32,428 nucleotides of DNA from Chloroflexota bacterium (GTDB taxonomy: Bacteria > Chloroflexota > Anaerolineae > Anaerolineales > UBA4823): the NCBI GenBank assembly GCA_012798185.1, contig JAAZNS010000259.1, positions 1 to 32,428 of the forward strand, written 5' to 3'. Positions within the stretch are counted from its first letter, which is position 1; each line of letters starts with the position of its first letter. The translations under genes and the position numbers were made by a program. Below the pieces are notes generated by a model. That model searched no databases. It saw nothing but the letters and a program-made list of their open reading frames with translations, and had not been told where the DNA came from. This document shows positions 9,449 to 18,390 of the stretch, piece by piece.

Positions 9449-10011
9449 GTTTCCTCCAGATAATCTGCCAACATACCAGCCAGTTTTGTTCGAGCGTAAT
9501 TCAACCGTGACATAACCGTTCCTATGGAAATATCCAGCGTATCAGCAATTTCCCGGTACGATAATCCGTGGTATTCACGTAGCACAATAACTGCCCGGCT
9601 TGCTTCAGGCAAAGCCAGGACAGCTTTTTGAATTACTCTAATGCGTTCCTTTTTATTCATAATCATATCGGCATTGTCTTCTAGGGAGCCTATCTGCACA
9701 TCATCGATGTTCTCTATGGGTTTTTCTTTGCGGAGGATATCTAAAGCACTGTTCACCGCAATACGGTATAGCCAATTCCGAAAATTCGAATGAAATTGAT
9801 ATTCTGGCAAATGCTTCCAGGCTTTAATAAATGCTATTTGCGCTGCTTCATCCGCCAGGTATGCATCACCGCTTATTCGATAAACTACATCGATCACCTG
9901 ATGATGATACAGATGCACCAATTCGCCAAATGCTTGTTGATCACCTTTTTGTGCTTTCAGGATCATCTCGGTGGTTTCATCTTTTGCTGATAAATTCACC
10001 GACATATCCAA
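9445..10011 (-). CDS. RNA polymerase ECF-type sigma factor (SigE/RpoE-like)
   Basis: 188 aa. DEAAQIAFIKAWKHLPEYQFHSNFRNWLYRIAVNSALDILRK and ASRAVIVLREYHGLSYREIADTLDISIGTVMSRLNYARTKL. Confidence 0.95.
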   Translation of the reverse strand: MDMSVNLSAKDETTEMILKAQKGDQQAFGELVHLYHHQVIDVVYRISGDAYLADEAAQIAFIKAWKHLPEYQFHSNFRNWLYRIAVNSALDILRKEKPIENIDDVQIGSLEDNADMIMNKKERIRVIQKAVLALPEASRAVIVLREYHGLSYREIADTLDISIGTVMSRLNYARTKLAGMLADYLEET

Positions 10012-10073
10012 TCCTTTTGGTGCATATGCTTCTCTCTCAAAGTATTAACGCTACAAATCAAGTTTTTATTCGG

Positions 10074-10691
10074 TCAATCTTCTTTATTGGTTAATAAACT
10101 GCTTTCTGGTAAAGGATCCGATGGCTTTTTTATTCGCCAATATACTCCTTGGCTTCGTTCCATCAATCCAAAATCGATCAATCCCCGCCGTAAAGATGCC
10201 ACATCCTCATAGAAATCTACCAGGATATGGTTTACTTCCTTTTCCGAATATTTCCGGTTAAATTCGAAAGCATTGGCGATCTCTTCCAGAATGATCTGTT
10301 GTTTCTTTCTTTGAGCCGGAATAGCTAACAAGATATTATTATGAAAGAATGTTCTTAATACTTTTTTCTTGTACGCATCTTCCTTCACGCTATCCATCAT
10401 TTGAGCGGAGGGTATATAAATCATTTCATCCAGGGTTTTCGCTAGATTTTCTTTTACCAAAGAAAATATCTGGTAATACTGATCCTTTGTCGAAACAACC
10501 ATGCCTGCGTTTGATAATGCAGCCAAATGGTGGGAAACAGTAGCCGGATTGAGAGAAAGAATCGCTGCTAATTCTTGCCCATGACGAGGTTTTTCTCTGA
10601 TTAAATTCAATAAAATCAACCGCATCGGATGACCGAGCGCTCGAAACACTTTTGCCCTCTCCGCTAAATTTTTATCGACTTGTTCGCTCAT
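10074..10691 (-). CDS. ArsR-family HTH regulator with C-terminal DUF2087 domain
   Basis: HTH: VFRALGHPMRLILLNLIREKPRHGQELAAILSLNPATVSHHLAALSNAGMV. C-terminal: IANAFEFNRKYSEKEVNHILVDFYEDVASLRRGLIDFGLMERSQGVYWR. Confidence 0.88.
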   Translation of the reverse strand: MSEQVDKNLAERAKVFRALGHPMRLILLNLIREKPRHGQELAAILSLNPATVSHHLAALSNAGMVVSTKDQYYQIFSLVKENLAKTLDEMIYIPSAQMMDSVKEDAYKKKVLRTFFHNNILLAIPAQRKKQQIILEEIANAFEFNRKYSEKEVNHILVDFYEDVASLRRGLIDFGLMERSQGVYWRIKKPSDPLPESSLLTNKED

Positions 10692-10852
10692 TGTTTCCCT
10701 TTCTCAATAATATGATCGATATATCAAAAATAGATTATCCATACAGTTTTCCCCCATATTAGGAAAATCATTTGTGGGTTTTTCAGGTAACTCCTCAACC
10801 AGCTAAGGCGATTTTTTGTCGTTGAAATGTAAATAAAAGGGTTCTCTACTAT

Positions 10853-10866
10853 TAACTGATCAGTTA
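10853..10866. promoter_or_regulatory. Perfect 14-bp palindrome TAACTGATCAGTTA
   Basis: Self-complementary TAACTGATCAGTTA in the AT-rich divergent intergenic region between the ArsR gene and the LysM lipoprotein gene. Confidence 0.45.
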
Positions 10867-11220
10867 CAAATTGGATTACTTATGGCATGATTATTGCACA
10901 TATTTTTAATAATGATTTAGTAAATATCGAAAGTTCGGACTAGGAAAAAAATATTTATTTTCAATTTCATCAAATTATATTCTATCATATAATATTAATA
11001 ATATAGTATTACTTTATTCATAAGTATTTATATAAATTTCACAATTGGTGAATTGATTAGATATAACCAACCTAACGATAATAAAAGCCTTCATTTGTCC
11101 AAGCCGCTTGACGCTTTACATGGTCTGTGCTAGTATTATTGCAAAATTCGCAGAAAAAATGGCAGTTTGGTCCCATTTGGCGGTGAGGATAAAAGCGGGT
11201 TATTTAGTAAGGAGTCTAAC

Positions 11221-11898
11221 ATGCACATAAAACGCGTTCTGATGATCTTTATAGTATTGGTAATAATCGCTGGATCATCCGGGTGTGTGAAATCTGCTTC
11301 CAAAACAACAGATGCAACTCCTACCACCCCGAAAGAAAACCTACCCGTCCAAGAAACCCCGGGTGATATCATGAGCCAATTGGAAAGTTTTGCCACGCAA
11401 ACTGCAGTTGCCATGGAGGGTCCAAGCTTGATTATGGAGACGCCTGAGCCTTCTTCAGAATTACCCTCAGAAGAAGAAACTCCTGAGGCTGTTCCTTCCA
11501 CAGAAGCAGAAGCAACTGCTGCTCCAACAGAGACTTTATCACCAATACCCACCACGAAACACGAAGTACCAAGCACGTACACAGTTCACCGGGGAGAATT
11601 TCCATATTGCCTGGCTCGACGGTTCGATGTTAATCCGGTTGCTTTATTGAATGCGAACGGATTAAGCGAAGGCTCATTTCTCCATGAAGGGATGACTTTG
11701 AAAATCCCGAAAAACAGCAATTTCCCGGGAAAACGAGCTTTAAAAAATCACCCTACAACTTACACAGTCTCTGCCGGAGATACCATTTATACGATTGCTT
11801 GCGAATTTGGCGATGTCGACCCCTTATCAATCGCCGAAGTGAATGGGTTAACATCGCCCTATAAATTGACTTCGGGACAGAAATTGACCATCCCATAA
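11221..11898 (+). CDS. Lipoprotein with two LysM domains
   Basis: Lipobox IIAGSSGC, Thr/Pro/Glu-rich linker, then LysM repeats (YTVHRGEFPYCLARRFDVNPVALLNANGLS...; YTVSAGDTIYTIACEFGDVDPLSIAEVNGL...). ATG at 11221 preferred over 11167. Confidence 0.92.
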   Translation: MHIKRVLMIFIVLVIIAGSSGCVKSASKTTDATPTTPKENLPVQETPGDIMSQLESFATQTAVAMEGPSLIMETPEPSSELPSEEETPEAVPSTEAEATAAPTETLSPIPTTKHEVPSTYTVHRGEFPYCLARRFDVNPVALLNANGLSEGSFLHEGMTLKIPKNSNFPGKRALKNHPTTYTVSAGDTIYTIACEFGDVDPLSIAEVNGLTSPYKLTSGQKLTIP

Positions 11899-11923
11899 AT
11901 TGTCACTTGAATATAAAATAATT

Positions 11924-11966
11924 GGGAGTAGCAGAAATAACCGCTAGCTACTCCCTTGTTTTTTTA
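11924..11966 (+). terminator. Rho-independent terminator after the LysM lipoprotein
   Basis: GGGAGTAGC / GCTACTCCC perfect stem followed by TTGTTTTTTT. Confidence 0.85.
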
Positions 11967-11982
11967 TTGGAGAGGATTATCC

Positions 11983-12516
11983 ATGAATTTTAATACACTC
12001 GAATCGAAAAAAATATATTCCGGAAAAGCGTTTCAAGTTCAAGTTGATTCCGTACAAGCACCAAACGGTTTGATGATGCAAGTAGAAATTATTAAACACC
12101 CATCTGCAGTAACGATTCTGCCAATAGATGAGCAAAATATATGGTTCGTACGCCAATACCGCCATGCCGCTGGGTTAGAAATCCTGGAACTGCCTGCGGG
12201 GACGCTTGAACCGGGTGAGGAGCCAATCCTCTGCGCCCATCGTGAAATTCGTGAAGAAATTGGTATGTCTGCAAAAATTATGAAAGAGATTGGCGGCTTT
12301 TACCTGGCTCCCGGATATTCCTCCGAGTATTTATATGCTTTTCTGGCAAGCGGACTGGAACCGGCACCCCTTCCGGGTGATACTGATGAATTCATCCAGG
12401 TAGAAACAATACCAATACAAACAGTATTTGAAATGGCAGAAGGCGGTCAAATTTTCGATGGTAAAACTCTGGCAACATTATTACTTGCCCGAAAATTACT
12501 CGATATCCGCCCATGA
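11983..12516 (+). CDS. NUDIX hydrolase (ADP-ribose pyrophosphatase-like)
   Basis: Nudix box GTLEPGEEPILCAHREIREEIGM. ATG at 11983 (MNFNTLESKKIYSGKAFQV) is typical for this family. Confidence 0.93.
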   Translation: MNFNTLESKKIYSGKAFQVQVDSVQAPNGLMMQVEIIKHPSAVTILPIDEQNIWFVRQYRHAAGLEILELPAGTLEPGEEPILCAHREIREEIGMSAKIMKEIGGFYLAPGYSSEYLYAFLASGLEPAPLPGDTDEFIQVETIPIQTVFEMAEGGQIFDGKTLATLLLARKLLDIRP

Positions 12517-12517
12517 A

Positions 12518-12814
12518 TTATGCCGTTTTCGAAGAAGAAGGCCGGTCCATTTGCGGAGAAATTGGTTTTTTTCGCTTTCCGCAGCGCCTCCCAGTTTCAG
12601 GATTAAGCATTGTATTAAGCCAGGTTACCGCCTGTGTATCATAATCCCGCCTGCCGCACAGATCACATATCCAGGCTGGGAAATTCGGAACCGTGATCAA
12701 CTCACTATTAAGCCAGGTAAAATACGTGATATATTGTAAACGCATAATCCCAGACTGGCATTCGGGGCAAGACATCATGTATTCTGATTGATCGAGCGAA
12801 ATGTCATCTGTCAT
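12518..12814 (-). CDS. YgiT-type zinc-finger-like small protein
   Basis: CPECQSGIM...VPNFPAWICDLCGRRDYD: two CxxC motifs in YgiT/MqsA N-terminal arrangement; no clear C-terminal HTH. Confidence 0.65.
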   Translation of the reverse strand: MTDDISLDQSEYMMSCPECQSGIMRLQYITYFTWLNSELITVPNFPAWICDLCGRRDYDTQAVTWLNTMLNPETGRRCGKRKKPISPQMDRPSSSKTA

Positions 12815-12826
12815 GAGAATGCCTTT

Positions 12827-13573
12827 CTACGAAACTGCTTCCTGAACAATTTTTACTCCAGCACTCGCTCCAATTCTGGATGCACCCGCATAAATCATCG
12901 ATTTGGCATCCGAATAGGTTTTGATACCTCCAGCAGCCTTTATCTTCATTTTTCGCCCAACAATTCGGTTCATCAATTCGACATCTTCCACCGTCGCGCC
13001 GCCCGAGCTGAAACCCGTTGATGTCTTTACGAAATCAGCCCCCGCTTCCTGACAAAGCAAACATGCCATGATTTTTTCGAATGGATTGAGTAATGCCATC
13101 TCAAGGATAACTTTAACGATTGCTTTTTGATGATGCGCATTCTCTACCACTGTATGAATATCATTATATACCAAGCCATAATCTCCGCTTTTTAATGCTC
13201 CGATATTGATGACCATATCAATTTCTGAAGCGCCTGCCTGGATACAAGATAATGTTTGGAAGGCTTTCATTGTAGGAAAGTCTGCTCCCAGGGGAAAACT
13301 AATCACCGAACATATTCGGACATCGGTATTCTTCAACAGGCTGTATGCCAAAGGCACATTTACCGGGTTTACACAGACGCTGGCAAAATGATATTGCGCT
13401 GCTTCTTCACAAAGGTTGCTGATTTGTTGAGCAGTCGCTTCGGGTTTAAGCAAGGTGTGGTCGATAAAACTAGCAATTTTATTCCCCGAAGGAAACAGAG
13501 ATGGAGGCGGCGGTTCGGGTAAACTTTGCTGGTATGTTTTTGCTAAATCTACAATACGGTCGATATCAGTCAT
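12827..13573 (-). CDS. deoC: Deoxyribose-phosphate aldolase
   Basis: [73 protein letters not shown]. Confidence 0.97.
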   Translation of the reverse strand: MTDIDRIVDLAKTYQQSLPEPPPPSLFPSGNKIASFIDHTLLKPEATAQQISNLCEEAAQYHFASVCVNPVNVPLAYSLLKNTDVRICSVISFPLGADFPTMKAFQTLSCIQAGASEIDMVINIGALKSGDYGLVYNDIHTVVENAHHQKAIVKVILEMALLNPFEKIMACLLCQEAGADFVKTSTGFSSGGATVEDVELMNRIVGRKMKIKAAGGIKTYSDAKSMIYAGASRIGASAGVKIVQEAVS

Positions 13574-13589
13574 ACTTTTCCTCTATGGG

Positions 13590-14183
13590 TTATGGGGCAG
13601 CCACCGCAGATTGATTTTGGTTTATTACCCCCCAACTTTGGGGAGGCCAATAAATCACCACAGCTTTTCCAATGATGTTCTCCAGCGGTACTGTTCCCCA
13701 TGCATGTGAATCGTTCGAATTATTCCGATTATCTCCCAACACAAATACCCCATTGGAGTCGACAACAATATCTAATTCATAATTGGGAGCTGCTTTAATG
13801 TAGGGTTCTTCTAAAACCTGATCGTTGACGATAACTTTTCCATCTTTAATCACTACATGATCCCCCGGCAATCCAATAATTCGTTTGATATATTCTTCGG
13901 TGGGACTATTGGGTGGGTGAAAAACAATCACATCTCCGATATTCATTGAGCTAAACTTATAAGCCATTTTATTAACAATAAGTAATTCACCAGTATACAA
14001 TGTGGGTTCCATACTATGTCCATCCACCCGAATACGGGCAGAAACAGTATCGATCCCGGCAAATAATACCACAGCAATCAGCAATGTTTCCAGAATTTCC
14101 AATATATTTTTCAGCCATGATGCACCCTGATATAGAGGAGCCTGCGGATCTGGAATAATTTCAGACTGGAAATTTTCCAACAC
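13590..14183 (-). CDS. lepB: Signal peptidase I
   Basis: GHSMEPTLYTGELLIVNK, EYIKRIIGLPGDHVVIKDGKVIVND, VLGDNRNNSNDSHAWG. Confidence 0.96.
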   Translation of the reverse strand: MLENFQSEIIPDPQAPLYQGASWLKNILEILETLLIAVVLFAGIDTVSARIRVDGHSMEPTLYTGELLIVNKMAYKFSSMNIGDVIVFHPPNSPTEEYIKRIIGLPGDHVVIKDGKVIVNDQVLEEPYIKAAPNYELDIVVDSNGVFVLGDNRNNSNDSHAWGTVPLENIIGKAVVIYWPPQSWGVINQNQSAVAAP

Positions 14184-14351
14184 ATCCTCCGAGATGATTA
14201 AAAAGATTATAAGCCTTGTTTATTGATGGGACAAGGAATAGACTGAAACACTAATCTTCTTTGTAAGGTGAGAAGATAAATTAAAATAGGAGTAAAGTAT
14301 TAATTAAGTATTTTAATTAATTTAGAGAATGAATTGTCCACTCACCATTAA

Positions 14352-14797
14352 TTGATTTTTGGAAATAGTATGGATATGGAGGGAATTGAGAATGAAAGTG
14401 TTCATCTCATGATCACATCTCCGCCGTATTTTAATGCACCTTTCGATTATAAAGTGCTCTATGAAACATATGATGATTATATGGGAGTATTACAAGCAGT
14501 TGCAAAAGAGACTTATCGAGTTTTAAAAAATGGACGGATCGCCGTATTAAATATAGATGACATACTCGTTCATGGTGAAAAATATCCAATTGTTGCTGAT
14601 GCGACTAGGATTTTTATAGACGCAGGATTTCGATATAGAGATCGAATAATAATGTTGAATATACCCCGGTACCCATTTTAAAATTGTCTTCTGATTATAA
14701 AAATCAGGGTAAAAAATTATTAAAGAAACACAATGATATATTAAATCAATTAAACCAAGAGGGAAAACATAATGGCTTCCAAGTGAAATATTTTTGA
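14352..14797 (+). pseudogene. Decayed adenine-specific DNA methyltransferase (restriction-modification type) remnant
   Basis: 109-aa ORF (14352-14681, TTG start) with GNSMDMEGIENESVHLMITSPPYFN (motif IV SPPY) and RVLKNGRIAVLNIDDI. It stops early, and a different frame then reads KLSSDYKNQGKKLLKKHNDILNQLNQEGKHNGFQVKYF* to 14797. AT-richer than the flanks. Confidence 0.7.
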
Positions 14798-14798
14798 T

Positions 14799-16172
14799 TT
14801 ACCTCCTCGCCTTCATCACAATCCTTATCGGAGTGCCGATATAACCATAATCCCGTCGGATACAGTTTTCTATATAACGCAAATACGAAAAATGCCCTAA
14901 TTTCGGGTCGTTTACATACAATAAAAATGTAGGCGGGTCGCTGCGCACCTGGGTGCCGTAATATATTTTAAGTTGTTTTCCGGCATGTGATGGCGCCGGA
15001 TGCTGATGCTGCGCATTTTGCATTATTTGATTGATCTGTGATGTGGAAAGCCGTACCAGGCGTTCTTCCTGAACCCGCAATGCCATCGGCAGCACCTGCT
15101 CCACCCTTTGCCCTGTCTTGGCAGAGATGAACAGTATTGGTGTGTAATCCATAAAATTCAATGTCTGACGGACATGCTGCGTATAAAGATCCATCGTATT
15201 TGTGTCCTTTTCGATGGCATCCCACTTATTCACCACAACCAATGCGCTTTTCCATGCATCCAAGATAAAACCAGCTATATGTGCATCCTGAGCGGTTAAG
15301 CCGCTGACGGCGTCGGTAACTAAAATTCCTACATCTGCCCGTTCTATCGCCCGCAAGGAACGCAGCACACTACATTTTTCCACACCCGGCTCAATCTTGC
15401 CTCTGCGGCGGATGCCGGCGGTGTCGATTAGCGTTATAGGAATATCTTCAAAAACGATATGCGTATCAATGGCATCTCTCGTTGTTCCGGGTATGGGGCT
15501 GACAATAGCGCGCTCTTCTCCCACCAGTTTATTAAGTAAACTGGATTTACCCACATTCGGCTTGCCCACGATAGCAATTTTTACCGATTCATCTTCTTCC
15601 TCTTCACCTTTGGTTTTAAAAGTTGCTACCAGGGCGTCTAATAAATCCCCCGTTCCTGTGCCATGCAACGCGGATATGGGATAAGGGTCTCCTAAACCCA
15701 ATTCATAAAATTGAACAGCCTGCAGGCGACGCGCTTCGCTATCCGATTTATTCACCACCAAAAGGATTGGCGGAAAAGCTTGTCCATCCCGTTTCTGCTG
15801 GTTCCGCCTTAATATTTCTGCCACCTCCCGATCCGCCGGGGTGACGCCGCTTTCTGCATCGGTAATAAATAACACCGCATCGGCTTCGCGGATAGCAATT
15901 TCTGCCTGGGTACGGATTTCATCAACAAACTCAGTCGAACCAATGGATAACGGTTCTTTGCCAGATCCTGACGCTGTTTGCGTCGGATCTATTCCCCCGG
16001 TATCGACAATGTCAAAGATATGCCCTGCCCATTCTGCCTCGGCTACCAAACGGTCACGGGTAGTGCCGGGAATCTCATCTACCACCGCCAGTCTTTCACC
16101 TGCCAGGCGGTTAAACAATGTACTTTTACCCACGTTAGGGCGTCCAACTAAAGCAATAACAGGTTTTGGCAT
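14799..16172 (-). CDS. der: Ribosome biogenesis GTPase Der (EngA), two G domains
   Basis: GRPNVGKSTLFNRL and GKPNVGKSSLLNKL; DTGG, DTAG, NKSD and NKWD motifs; C-terminal KH-like region. Confidence 0.97.
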   Translation of the reverse strand: MPKPVIALVGRPNVGKSTLFNRLAGERLAVVDEIPGTTRDRLVAEAEWAGHIFDIVDTGGIDPTQTASGSGKEPLSIGSTEFVDEIRTQAEIAIREADAVLFITDAESGVTPADREVAEILRRNQQKRDGQAFPPILLVVNKSDSEARRLQAVQFYELGLGDPYPISALHGTGTGDLLDALVATFKTKGEEEEDESVKIAIVGKPNVGKSSLLNKLVGEERAIVSPIPGTTRDAIDTHIVFEDIPITLIDTAGIRRRGKIEPGVEKCSVLRSLRAIERADVGILVTDAVSGLTAQDAHIAGFILDAWKSALVVVNKWDAIEKDTNTMDLYTQHVRQTLNFMDYTPILFISAKTGQRVEQVLPMALRVQEERLVRLSTSQINQIMQNAQHQHPAPSHAGKQLKIYYGTQVRSDPPTFLLYVNDPKLGHFSYLRYIENCIRRDYGYIGTPIRIVMKARR

Positions 16173-16173
16173 C

Positions 16174-17502
16174 TTATGGTTCAGTATTTGGTTTAGTGTT
16201 TTCAGGTGTTACCGTAGATGTGGGAAGTATCGGGGTAAGCGTAACGGTGGGGTTAATCCGATGCGTAGGGGTTGTAGCAACCGTGACGGTCACTTCCAAA
16301 TTTTGCGGATTAATAGAAGCAACTTTGAGCTGGCTTGGCAGCAAATCGACTTTTGGAACTACCTGATAAGTACCCGGTTCCATTCCAGTCAAATCAACTG
16401 ATACACGAATGCCGCCCGATGTTAGGCTGTTGATTAATGGCAAAGGTCCGCTTATTAATACTTCAACTGATTCTGGGGAAATTTGTGCAGAATATTCTGG
16501 TGATAATCCAATTGCCTGAACCGGCAGCGAAATCGGCAGACTTCCCTCCAAAGCAGCAATACTTAGCCGGATTAACACGCTTTCTTCTCCAGCCAGGGTA
16601 ACATCCGGGGGTAAATTTAATGTGGCGCGGATATCGATATCATCGCTTAACCCAGTAAGATCCACCGGTTTTGTTTCAACATAACCTGGAATTTCATCCA
16701 CCAATTGAGGATCCGCAGAAAAAACAGTCACATTCGGTGGGGAGACCGAAATATTGGTAAGCCAATATCCACTAGCAACTTCGCCAGTGGTCACCACTTT
16801 TACCACAACATTGCGGTAACCTCCCAACAAAGAAATTTGTTGGTTTACCTGAACAGTGCTGGGAGAAACCTCAACATCGGGGACGACATCACCATTTGTG
16901 TCCACCGCTGCGACCATAATATTTTTCTTAATCGATTCACTAGCGCCGCTTATATCAAGTTGTGCAATGACGTTATTCACTTTTTGCACCTTAGATTCAG
17001 GTCCCGAAACATTGATAAACTTCGGGGAGATATTATTTATACCTTGACGATAACCAAGGGAGGGTTCACCGCTTACCATCAACTCAACTGGATATAATTT
17101 ATTGATCAACTTTTCCAAAGTCAGGTTGATCTCATCAGGTTCAACTTTAATGACCTGATTTGGATTAACTGCAATTTGGACCTTTACAGGAATAGCATGA
17201 TTTCCCTCGTTAACTCCTGCAAGGTCGATCCATGCTTTTACCAACTCTGGATTGGAATTTAATTTTGACCAAATTGAGCGCGGTGCTCGTATGGTAATCC
17301 GAGCCTGATGGGGAGTGTTATCCACGATAACGAGCTGAGAATCTAATCCGACTATCGAAATATTCACCAGGCGCGGATATACCTGCACTTCATTAGGGTC
17401 TGCAGCAAGAATTGCCGAAACCCATACAATAAAAGCAAATATAAAAGCCAGCAGCAGCGAGCTTATATTTTTCCCAAACCAGCGAATAATCCTCATTACC
17501 AT
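16174..17502 (-). CDS. cdaR: YbbR-like domain protein, CdaA regulator CdaR
   Basis: N-terminal TM (ISSLLLAFIFAFIVWVSAILAADPNE), repeated YbbR-like modules, adjacent to cdaA. Confidence 0.88.
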   Translation of the reverse strand: MVMRIIRWFGKNISSLLLAFIFAFIVWVSAILAADPNEVQVYPRLVNISIVGLDSQLVIVDNTPHQARITIRAPRSIWSKLNSNPELVKAWIDLAGVNEGNHAIPVKVQIAVNPNQVIKVEPDEINLTLEKLINKLYPVELMVSGEPSLGYRQGINNISPKFINVSGPESKVQKVNNVIAQLDISGASESIKKNIMVAAVDTNGDVVPDVEVSPSTVQVNQQISLLGGYRNVVVKVVTTGEVASGYWLTNISVSPPNVTVFSADPQLVDEIPGYVETKPVDLTGLSDDIDIRATLNLPPDVTLAGEESVLIRLSIAALEGSLPISLPVQAIGLSPEYSAQISPESVEVLISGPLPLINSLTSGGIRVSVDLTGMEPGTYQVVPKVDLLPSQLKVASINPQNLEVTVTVATTPTHRINPTVTLTPILPTSTVTPENTKPNTEP

Positions 17503-17504
17503 GG

Positions 17505-18377
17505 TTAAACGTCCAATTTATTTTTTGAGCTTATCGAGAATATACGGTCGACCCAGTAAGCGAAACACTTCTTTTCTTCTTGTGAACTAAAAATCACGCG
17601 CAATATATTCTCAAGCCGCTCTAAATCCAACCGACGGATCATCCTGCCCCCCTGAACCACAGTGATATTGCCAGTTTCTTCAGATACAACAACAGCAACA
17701 GCATCGGATACTTCTGAAATACCTAAAGATGCCCGGTGCCGAAGCCCCATTTTCCGGTCGGGGGAAGGCGCTAATACACCACTGGATGAAAGTGGCATCA
17801 CGCAAGCCGCGGCAATTATTTTTGAACCCGAAATAATCACAGCGCCATCGTGCAAAGGTGTATTAGGGTAAAACACTTGAAGGAGTAATTCGGGGCTTAC
17901 GGTTGCATTCAATATCACCCCAGTGCTCACATACTCATCCAAGTTATCAAGGCGTTGGATCACAATCAAAGCACCATGTCTTCGTTCAGAGAGCTGCCCA
18001 ACTGCTGCTACAACAGCTGGAATAGTCTTGGGAATATTCGAGGAAGACAACCCGGAGGGTATAATCGAACCAGCTCTGCCTAATCGTTCTAATGTCCTGC
18101 GGATTTCAGGAGCAAAAATAACCGGAACAGCTAATAATAACGCTGGCAATGTATTGCTTACCAGCCATGAAAACGCGGGCAGTACATCCAAACTGGTTAG
18201 CAGACTGAACAGCACGATTATAACCAATGCCCCCCGCAACAAGACCATTGCTTGGGTATCTCGGATTAATTGCAATAAAATAAAAAAAACTAGCGTAACC
18301 AGGAATAAGTCGACCAGGTTAAACCAATTGAGTCTTTCAAATATAAAAACGATATCATTAACCAGATTGGTTATCAC
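17505..18377 (-). CDS. cdaA: Diadenylate cyclase CdaA (DisA_N domain)
   Basis: Three N-terminal TMs, NTPLHDGAVIISGSKIIAAACVMPLS and GLRHRASLGISEVSDAVAVVVSEETG. Confidence 0.97.
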   Translation of the reverse strand: MITNLVNDIVFIFERLNWFNLVDLFLVTLVFFILLQLIRDTQAMVLLRGALVIIVLFSLLTSLDVLPAFSWLVSNTLPALLLAVPVIFAPEIRRTLERLGRAGSIIPSGLSSSNIPKTIPAVVAAVGQLSERRHGALIVIQRLDNLDEYVSTGVILNATVSPELLLQVFYPNTPLHDGAVIISGSKIIAAACVMPLSSSGVLAPSPDRKMGLRHRASLGISEVSDAVAVVVSEETGNITVVQGGRMIRRLDLERLENILRVIFSSQEEKKCFAYWVDRIFSISSKNKLDV

Positions 18378-18390
18378 GGCAAATTTGCTT

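Noticed and set aside
14300-14320. TTAATTAA-GTATT-TTAATTAA inverted repeat as a functional operator or mobile-element end
   Set aside because: It is very AT-rich and short, with no second copy noticed on the other side of the methyltransferase remnant. Most likely compositional.
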